In this document: positions 1-5,725 of the stretch, piece by piece
Layout: every line of letters begins with the position of its first letter
Numbering within the stretch: position 1 is the stretch's first letter
Assembly (NCBI GenBank): GCA_946644025.1
Contig: CAMPCG010000055.1
Span: 1 to 11,935, forward strand
DNA: 11,935 nucleotides
Reading direction: 5' to 3'
DNA from: an uncultured Prevotellaceae bacterium
Lineage (GTDB): Bacteria; Bacteroidota; Bacteroidia; Bacteroidales; Bacteroidaceae
Notes under the pieces: generated by a model
What the model saw: the letters and a program-made list of their open reading frames with translations, nothing else
Told to the model about the DNA's origin: nothing
The model's database searches: none
Program-made: the position numbers and the translations under genes

Positions 1-68
1 TTATTGAGCGTTGACGCTTTCAGCGTCTTATACGGGTTTATGCGGATAATCATACTATTTTATGAGGG

Positions 69-2429
69 TTATTCCACGGGAACGAGCTTGATGAGCATCA
101 CGATGCTCTCAGCCGAGCCCTTGGTAATCACATATTTCGTTCCGGCGTCGATGGCGATGGGCTGCATCTCGTAGTAGGCGCCCTCGGTGTTCACCGTTCC
201 CGTGGCGGTGGTGGTCTTGCCGTTCAGCGTCACGTCGCGTCCTGTCTTGGCGGTGGCCAGCACCAGCGTCATCTGGTAGTCCTTCTGCGGGGTGAAGGTG
301 ATGCTGCCCTTCGAGTTGAGCTTCACGCCTTTCTTGTAGTAGGTGCCCTCGTAGGTAGCCTTTCCGTCGCCATAGTCTCCGCCGACGGTGAACATGCTGT
401 TCGACGGCGCACCGTCGAAGGAGGCCAGGATGGTGCCTTCGGGGGTCTCGGTGTTGCCGGGATCGTCGGGGTCAGTGGGAGTGCCGGGGTCTACAGGAGT
501 CTGCTCTTCGCCGAAGAATCCCACGAGGCTCGTCTTGTAACTGTCTATCATACTGCCCAGTACGCTGTCGTAGGCCGAGTCTTCGTCGTCGTTGCCTACG
601 TTGTCCTTGAAGGTGTAGTGGAAGTCGCCGTGGTTCAGACGTCCGGCACCGTAGTAGCCGGTGACGATGGCGGGCACGTCGGCGGCAGCGTCGGCGGTGT
701 AGTCATACATGAGCTGGGGGTTGGTGTCGAAGTTGTTGTAGGCGTAGGGCCCGGCCAGCACCTCGGCCACGACCTTGCCGCTTTCGTTTTTCTTCTCGAA
801 GTGTGTGAGCAGCGTCTCGTCGGTAATCTGCTCGTCGCGGCTGCCGGCCTCGTAGGCGTCGAAGCCCGTGGCGGCTGCGCTCTTCTGGGTGTAGTAGCTG
901 AAGTGCGGGGCCGAGCGGTCGAAGTAGTTGCCGTAGGCCTTGATGAATCCCGGCTGCTCGTCTGAGAACGTGCCGCTGCCCAGGGCGTCGGTGCCCTGCA
1001 GAGAGTTGAGGATGGGCTTCTTGGTCTTCAGGAAGTAGTTGCCCTCGACGAAGACGCTGCTGCCCGTGGTGGCTCCCACGCCATACTTGGCCACGTTGTC
1101 GAAATAGTTGTTCCACACGTGTACGCTCATGGTGCGCACGCGGGGGTGGCGTGAGTCAGAGTGGTCGAACCAGTTGTGGTCGTAGCTGATGTAGTTGGGT
1201 CCCGTCTCGTTCTTCATGCCGAACATGTTGGTCTTGCCGGTGTCCCAGTATCGGTTGTAGCTCACGGTAATCATCTTCGAGTCGGTCTTCACGTCCACCT
1301 GTCCGTCGCCCTTGTCGTGGTCGCCGCTGCCGTGCTTGCCGTAGAAGAAGTCGCAGTGGTGTACCCAGATGTTCGAGTTGTCGGTGTCCATCGATATGCC
1401 GTCGTCCATGCAGCGCATGATGGCCAGGTTGCGGAACTCCACGCCCTTGCAGTTGCGCACCAGGAAGCCGAAGCCCCGCAGGGTGGCGTCGTCGCCAATG
1501 CCCTCGAAGGTGATGTTCATCTCCGAGTCGGCCTTCTTGCCCTTCACCTGCAGTCCCTCGGCCGAGGAGCTGATGGCGTCGAGGTCGTCTTTCTCCACCA
1601 GGCCGATGAAGCGGAAGGCGATGGGCGTCGTGTCCTGTCCCTTCTGGTAGGCGTCGATGATGGCCTGCAGTCCCACGCAGGGGTTCGTCTCCGCCCCTGC
1701 CACGTTGGTGCTGATGGTCTTGGCCGTGCTCTTCGTGACGTACATCACCTTGGCCCCCTGCTTCAGCGTGCCGTCGGCCTTGTAGGCTCCGGGGCAGTAG
1801 CCGTTCATGAAGGCGAAGCCCTGGCGCGGATAGCTCACCACGTTCAGGTTCTTCACATAGCTGGGACCACAGGTGGGCAGCGCGCCGTCCTCGCCGTCCT
1901 CAAAGACAGGCTCCACCTTCAGGTCGTATTTCCCGGCAGCGAGGCCCACCACGTCGACACGTCCGTAAGTGCCGTAGTTGCGCACCAGCTTGCCGTCAAC
2001 CTTCGTCCAGTCGGCATACCGCCCGCCTACGATGTAGACATTGTAGGCGACGGCTCCCGGCACGAGTTCCCATTTGGCATAGAGCGACTCCTGCCAGCCC
2101 TTTGCCTCGGTAATCTCTGCACAGCCGTTCTCTATCACCGTCTCCTGTCCGGGCTGCGGCTGCGCTCCGGCCAAGATGCCTATCACGGTGGCAATATCGG
2201 CCACGTCCACCGTTTTGTCTGTGTTCACGTCGGCTGCCAAGACGATGGCCTCGTCTTTCACTGCGCCGGCCATCACGTCGATAATCGTGGCGATGTCGGC
2301 CACGTCCACGCCGCCGTCGCCGTTCACGTCGCCCGGGCCTTTAGGACCATCACTCTGCCTCACCACGGCCGACGCAGCGAGGCTCATCGACAGCAGCACA
2401 ACGGCTGCAAGCATGTTCTTCTTCTTCAT
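69..2429 (-). CDS. Secreted PL1 pectate lyase with N-terminal dockerin pair
   Basis: 786 aa; the product should cleave polygalacturonate by beta-elimination outside the cytoplasm. Residues 1-22 form a signal peptide (KKK, then a hydrophobic core, cleavage near ASA-VV). Residues 31-89 are two dockerin type I repeats with calcium loops DVNGDGGVDVAD (34-45) and DVNTDKTVDVAD (67-78). Residues 99-200 look like a beta-sandwich/FN3-like domain. The PL1 right-handed beta-helix covers about 200-560, with IWVHHC (354-359, the vWiDH region), DGQVDVK (375-381) and RHPRVR (427-432, the RxPxxR region with the catalytic-type arginine). A P/T/D-rich linker (about 642-664) leads to a C-terminal beta-rich accessory domain (665-786) of unproven, possibly glycan-binding, role. 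No T9SS tail is visible. ATG at 2429 is chosen because it directly precedes the signal peptide. It diverges from the EF-G-like gene. The PL1 call is firm; the substrate (pectate or pectin) is inferred from the family. Confidence 0.93.
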   Translation of the reverse strand: MKKKNMLAAVVLLSMSLAASAVVRQSDGPKGPGDVNGDGGVDVADIATIIDVMAGAVKDEAIVLAADVNTDKTVDVADIATVIGILAGAQPQPGQETVIENGCAEITEAKGWQESLYAKWELVPGAVAYNVYIVGGRYADWTKVDGKLVRNYGTYGRVDVVGLAAGKYDLKVEPVFEDGEDGALPTCGPSYVKNLNVVSYPRQGFAFMNGYCPGAYKADGTLKQGAKVMYVTKSTAKTISTNVAGAETNPCVGLQAIIDAYQKGQDTTPIAFRFIGLVEKDDLDAISSSAEGLQVKGKKADSEMNITFEGIGDDATLRGFGFLVRNCKGVEFRNLAIMRCMDDGISMDTDNSNIWVHHCDFFYGKHGSGDHDKGDGQVDVKTDSKMITVSYNRYWDTGKTNMFGMKNETGPNYISYDHNWFDHSDSRHPRVRTMSVHVWNNYFDNVAKYGVGATTGSSVFVEGNYFLKTKKPILNSLQGTDALGSGTFSDEQPGFIKAYGNYFDRSAPHFSYYTQKSAAATGFDAYEAGSRDEQITDETLLTHFEKKNESGKVVAEVLAGPYAYNNFDTNPQLMYDYTADAAADVPAIVTGYYGAGRLNHGDFHYTFKDNVGNDDEDSAYDSVLGSMIDSYKTSLVGFFGEEQTPVDPGTPTDPDDPGNTETPEGTILASFDGAPSNSMFTVGGDYGDGKATYEGTYYKKGVKLNSKGSITFTPQKDYQMTLVLATAKTGRDVTLNGKTTTATGTVNTEGAYYEMQPIAIDAGTKYVITKGSAESIVMLIKLVPVE

Positions 2430-2550
2430 AGTGTAATTATTAGCAGTTTAAGTTTCGCGTTTGCTCTGGCATAGAAAGTAGCAAATTGTGCCGCCGCCCA
2501 GGAATAGGGTAGGGGGGAGCACATTTCGCATCCTAATAGTTATTACACCG

Positions 2551-2640
2551 CTTTGCAGTAGGAGGCGACGTGTCTCACGTCGCAACAATCTGCTGCATTA
2601 CGGCGTAATACACGTCGCCGCCTCCTTGTGCGCTGCAAAG
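2551..2640. repeat. Nested inverted-repeat element, about 90 bp
   Basis: The outer arms CTTTGCAG (2551-2558) and CTGCAAAG (2633-2640) are perfect inverses. Inside them GGAGGCGACGTGT (2561-2573) pairs with ACACGTCGCCGCCTCC (2609-2624) apart from a 3-bp insertion. Further in are two tighter palindromes: GCGACGTG-TCT-CACGTCGC (2565-2583) and ATTAC-GGC-GTAAT (2597-2609). No matching target-site duplication is visible at the edges. It lies between divergent starts and has no T-run, so it is not an ordinary terminator. It may be a REP/MITE-type dispersed repeat, or a structured 5' leader of the lyase mRNA, because the lyase -7 element overlaps its right edge. Confidence 0.75.
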
Positions 2641-2666
2641 GTAGCACAAAGAATCGAGACCCCAAA
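2636..2666 (-). promoter_or_regulatory. Bacteroidota-type promoter for the pectate lyase
   Basis: Read on the minus strand, TTTG (2666-2663) is followed after 19 nt by TACCTTTG (2643-2636). Both boxes and the spacing fit the Bacteroidota sigma-ABfr consensus TTTG-N19-21-TAnnTTTG. Transcription would start near 2630 and give a leader of about 200 nt that includes the palindromic element at 2551-2640. Confidence 0.65.
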
Positions 2667-2675
2667 ATTTTGCAA

Positions 2676-2704
2676 GATTATTTAGTAGTATGGACGAAAT
2701 AATC
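2676..2704. promoter_or_regulatory. Dyad, candidate operator upstream of the lyase promoter
   Basis: GATTATTT (2676-2683) and AAATAATC (2697-2704) form a perfect 8-bp inverted repeat with a 13-nt spacer. The centre is roughly 60 bp upstream of the predicted lyase start, a usual place for an activator. The arms are AT-rich, so chance is possible; no regulator is identified. Confidence 0.3.
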
Positions 2705-2800
2705 ATAATTTTGCTTAATATTTTCCGACTTTTCTTGGCAGTGTGACGAATAATGAATAATTTTGTTCGCCAAAAAATGATAAAAGGTGGCCATGAAGAA

Positions 2801-2808
2801 TATCTTTG
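2801..2808 (+). promoter_or_regulatory. -7 element for the EF-G-like gene
   Basis: TATCTTTG exactly matches the Bacteroidota -7 box TAnnTTTG. No TTTG is present at the right distance upstream, so the -33 box is weak and an activator may be needed. The leader to the ATG at 2881 is about 65 nt, and the last 30 nt are A-rich, as is usual for strong Bacteroidota starts without Shine-Dalgarno pairing. Confidence 0.55.
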
Positions 2809-2880
2809 CGGATGCCGAGCGCACAAACATTCATGTAAGACGCTTAACATTTTTACCAAAATAATAATTACCAAAAAACT

Positions 2881-5043
2881 ATGAAAATCTACCAGACAAA
2901 CGAGATCAAGAACATTGCACTCATCGGCAGTGCGGGTAGCGGCAAGACCACTCTTGCCGAGGCATTAGTCTACGAGGCCGGCATCACCAAGCGCCGCGGC
3001 ACCGTGGAGGGTAAGAACACCATGAGCGACTACTTCCCCGTGGAGCAGGAGTATGGCTACTCCGTCTTCTCCACCGTCTTCCACACCGAGTGGAACGGCA
3101 AGAAGCTCAACTTCATCGACTGCCCGGGCAGCGACGACTTCGTGGGAGGAGCCATCACCGCCCTCAACGTCACCGACCAGGCCGTCATCCTCGTCAACGG
3201 GCAGTATGGCCCCGAGGTAGGCACGATGAACGCCTTCCGCACCACCGACAGGCTCCAGAAGCCCGTCATCTTCCTCGTCAACCAGCTCGACCGCGATAAT
3301 TGCGACTACGACCAGATACTCCACCAGCTGCAGGAGACCTACGGCAACAACTGCGTCCCCGTGCAGTACCCCGTGGCCTGCGGCGCCGGCTTCAACAGCA
3401 TCATCGACGTGCTCATCATGAAGAAGCTCACATGGAAGCCCGAGGGCGGAGCACCCACCATCGAGGACATTCCCGCCGACCAGATAGACAAGGCCAAGGA
3501 GTGGAAGGCAGCCCTCGTCGAGGCCGCCGCAGCTGGCGACGACACGCTCATGGAGAAATTCTTCGAGACCGAAGACCTCACCGAGGACGAGATGCGCGAA
3601 GGCATACGCAAGGGCCTCGTCACACGCAGCATCTTCCCCGTCTTCTGCGTCTGCGCCGGCCGCGACATGGGCGTGCGCCGACTCATGGAGTTCCTCGGCA
3701 ACGTGGTGCCCTTCGTCAGCGAGATGCCTAAGGTCAAGACCGCAGCAGGAGTAGAGGTGGCCCCCGACGCCGCAGGCCCCGAGTCGCTCTTCTTCTTCAA
3801 GACCGGCATAGAGCCCCACATCGGCGAGGTCTCCTACTTCAAGGTGATGAGCGGCACCGTCAAGAGCGGCGACGACCTCACCAACGCCGACCGCGGCTCG
3901 AAGGAACGCATAGGCACACTCTACGCCTGCGCCGGAACAAACCGCGTGCCGGTAGACCAGCTCTGCGCAGGAGACATAGGCTGCACCGTCAAGCTCAAGG
4001 ACGTCAAGACTGGCAACACCCTCAACGGAAAAGACTGCACAGAGTGGAAGTTCGACTACATACAGTATCCCAACTCCAAGTTCTCACGCGCCATCAAGGC
4101 CGTCAACGAGAGCGAGACCGAGAAGATGATGGCCGCCCTCAACAAGATGCGCCAGGAAGACCCCACATGGGTCGTGGAGCAGAGCAAGGAGCTGCGCCAG
4201 ATCATCGTACACGGACAGGGAGAGTTCCACCTGCGCACACTCAAATGGCGCATGGAGAACAACGAGAAGATACAGATAGAGTACCAGGAGCCCAAGATAC
4301 CCTACCGCGAGACCATCTCGAAGATGGCACGCGCCGACTACCGCCACAAGAAACAGTCGGGCGGTTCGGGACAGTTCGGCGAGGTACACCTCATCATAGA
4401 GCCCTATACCGAGGGCATGGAAGACCCCGTCAGCTTCACCATCAACGGACAGGAGTTCAAGATGAACATCAAGAGCAAGGAAGAGATTGACCTCGAGTGG
4501 GGCGGCAAGCTCGTCTTCATCAACAGCGTCGTCGGCGGAGCCATCGACCTGCGCTTCATGCCCGCCATCCTCAAGGGCATCATGCAGCGCATGGAGCAGG
4601 GACCCCTCACCGGCAGCTACGCCCGCGACGTGCGCGTCATCGTCTACGACGGAAAGATGCACCCCGTCGACAGCAACGAGCTCTCCTTCATGCTCGCAGC
4701 ACGCAACGCCTTCTCCATGGCCTTCCGCGAGGCAGGACCCAAGGTCCTCGAGCCCATCTACGACCTCGAGGTGCTCGTGCCCGCCGACTACATGGGCGAC
4801 GTCATGAGCGACCTCCAGGGACGACGCGCCATCATCATGGGAATGGACAGCGAGGCAGGCTACCAGAAGCTCAACGCCAAGATTCCCCTCAAGGAACTGG
4901 CCAGCTACAGCATAGCCCTCTCCTCCATCACCGGCGGACGAGCCTCCTTCCAGACAAAGTTCTCCAGCTACGAGCTCGTGCCCAACGACATACAGCAGGC
5001 ACTCATCAAGCAGCACGAGGAGGAAATGAAGGACGAGGAGTAA
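2881..5043 (+). CDS. fusA2: Translation elongation factor G paralogue (EF-G2 type)
   Basis: 720 aa, full EF-G length, soluble. EF-G moves the mRNA-tRNA complex through the ribosome. The G domain is divergent: the P-loop reads GSAGSGKT (16-23) rather than AHIDAGKT; the switch I motif ERGITI is replaced by EYGYSV (57-62); the G3 motif DTPGHVDF is DCPGSDDF (80-87), so the catalytic histidine is Ser84; and NKxD is NQLD (134-137). The domain IV tip loop GKMHPVDSNEL (about 591-601), which enters the decoding site, is kept. This pattern fits the second EF-G of Bacteroides, known in B. thetaiotaomicron to support translocation without GTP hydrolysis and to aid gut colonisation. It is unlikely to be the housekeeping fusA: there are no rpsL, rpsG or tufA neighbours and the GTPase motifs are altered. 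ATG at 2881 follows an A-rich leader. The gene has very strong C/G-ending codon bias. The name fusA2 is by analogy. Confidence 0.9.
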   Translation: MKIYQTNEIKNIALIGSAGSGKTTLAEALVYEAGITKRRGTVEGKNTMSDYFPVEQEYGYSVFSTVFHTEWNGKKLNFIDCPGSDDFVGGAITALNVTDQAVILVNGQYGPEVGTMNAFRTTDRLQKPVIFLVNQLDRDNCDYDQILHQLQETYGNNCVPVQYPVACGAGFNSIIDVLIMKKLTWKPEGGAPTIEDIPADQIDKAKEWKAALVEAAAAGDDTLMEKFFETEDLTEDEMREGIRKGLVTRSIFPVFCVCAGRDMGVRRLMEFLGNVVPFVSEMPKVKTAAGVEVAPDAAGPESLFFFKTGIEPHIGEVSYFKVMSGTVKSGDDLTNADRGSKERIGTLYACAGTNRVPVDQLCAGDIGCTVKLKDVKTGNTLNGKDCTEWKFDYIQYPNSKFSRAIKAVNESETEKMMAALNKMRQEDPTWVVEQSKELRQIIVHGQGEFHLRTLKWRMENNEKIQIEYQEPKIPYRETISKMARADYRHKKQSGGSGQFGEVHLIIEPYTEGMEDPVSFTINGQEFKMNIKSKEEIDLEWGGKLVFINSVVGGAIDLRFMPAILKGIMQRMEQGPLTGSYARDVRVIVYDGKMHPVDSNELSFMLAARNAFSMAFREAGPKVLEPIYDLEVLVPADYMGDVMSDLQGRRAIIMGMDSEAGYQKLNAKIPLKELASYSIALSSITGGRASFQTKFSSYELVPNDIQQALIKQHEEEMKDEE

Positions 5044-5081
5044 GCACCCCCGGGGGCAACCTCCACACACACACTACAAAA

Positions 5082-5135
5082 GCGGCTCCCTGCCAAGAGG
5101 TCTGGAAAAGACCCCGGCAGGGAGCCGCCGTTTTT
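5082..5135 (+). terminator. Rho-independent terminator of the EF-G-like gene, probably bidirectional
   Basis: GCGGCTCCCTGCC (5082-5094) pairs perfectly over 13 bp with GGCAGGGAGCCGC (5116-5128). A second stem, GGTCT/AGACC (5099-5103 and 5109-5113), sits in the loop. T5 follows at 5131-5135. On the minus strand the same stem is followed by TTTT, so it can also stop transcripts from the convergent amidase operon. Confidence 0.9.
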
Positions 5136-5227
5136 CGGTCTGATTTTGCTTACAACGCCCAACGCTCAACACCCTACACATCCATTCATGTAATATGTAA
5201 TCATGTAATGTTTTCGCCTTTACGCTG

Positions 5228-5267
5228 AAAATAGGGGGATTCGCGTGTAATGTTTGCGAATCCCCCC
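5228..5267 (-). terminator. Terminator of the primase-amidase operon
   Basis: GGGGGATTCGC (5234-5244) and GCGAATCCCCC (5256-5266) form a perfect 11-bp stem with an 11-nt loop. On the minus strand it is followed by TATTTTC. It lies 22 bp past the amidase stop, in the right orientation for that gene. Confidence 0.75.
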
Positions 5268-5288
5268 TTGCACACCCCTGCGGGTTTA

Positions 5289-5720
5289 TCATTGGTCAAT
5301 CAGCTCGTTATAGATTTTTGCGTCGAAGCAGGGACACGCCTTGCCTTTGTCTAAGTCGTTGTGGCCGATGATTTTCGTCTGAGGGAAACGTTTCCTCAAA
5401 TAGCGAAGTACTTGCGCCAAGGCTTTTGACTGTTCGACCGTTCTTGTATCGCTTGTGATGCCGTTTTCATCAAGACCTCCCTCCAGGCAAACGCCTACTG
5501 AGCAATGGTTCCAGCCCTTGACGTGAGCGCCCTGGTAGAACAGTGGCCTCCCCCATTCGACGTTGCCGTATGAGTCTATATAGACATGATAGCCTATCAT
5601 TTCGAAGCCTCGCTGTCTGTGCCACTGGTCTATTTCTCGTGGCGTGGTGTCTCGCGTTGTTTTTGTAGCCGAGCAGTGAATGACGATGTATTTCACTTTG
5701 TCAGGTTCCAAGTACTTCAT
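5289..5720 (-). CDS. N-acetylmuramoyl-L-alanine amidase (Amidase_2, T7-lysozyme-like)
   Basis: 143 aa. The enzyme hydrolyses the amide bond between N-acetylmuramic acid and L-alanine in peptidoglycan. Zinc ligands expected from T7 lysozyme are visible: His15 (VIHCSAT), His120 (IGHNDLD) and Cys129 (KACPCFD). Tyr44 (GYHVYI) and Lys127 match the catalytic tyrosine and lysine. The domain fills the whole protein, with no cell-wall-binding module. There is no signal peptide or membrane segment, so the product needs a holin, lysis or another route to reach its substrate, as phage endolysins do. The ATG at 5720 lies 5 nt after the primase stop, so it is the last gene of the same transcript. Amidases of this size regularly accompany BT4734/DUF3987 proteins in Bacteroidota genomes. 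The biochemical call is confident; the cellular role (lysis, wall remodelling, element release) is not known. Confidence 0.92.
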   Translation of the reverse strand: MKYLEPDKVKYIVIHCSATKTTRDTTPREIDQWHRQRGFEMIGYHVYIDSYGNVEWGRPLFYQGAHVKGWNHCSVGVCLEGGLDENGITSDTRTVEQSKALAQVLRYLRKRFPQTKIIGHNDLDKGKACPCFDAKIYNELIDQ

Positions 5721-5725
5721 GTTAA

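Noticed and set aside
13..27. Small hairpin GACGC-TTTCA-GCGTC downstream of the lyase
   Set aside because: Only 5 bp of stem and no T-run on the minus strand, so I do not call it a terminator. The sequence beyond it is outside the window.
1161..2474. 437-codon open frame on the plus strand opposite the lyase
   Set aside because: It is the exact antisense of a PL1 gene with clear motifs. The product is rich in V, H, A and L with no domain, as expected from the complement of GC-ending codons.
2742..2746. TGTGA, a half-site of a Crp-type operator
   Set aside because: The second half TCACA is absent at the required distance; a five-base match is expected by chance.
4084..5070. 328-codon open frame antisense to the EF-G-like gene
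   Set aside because: The plus strand encodes a full EF-G. The antisense product is repetitive in L, V, E, D and H, a typical mirror of biased codons.
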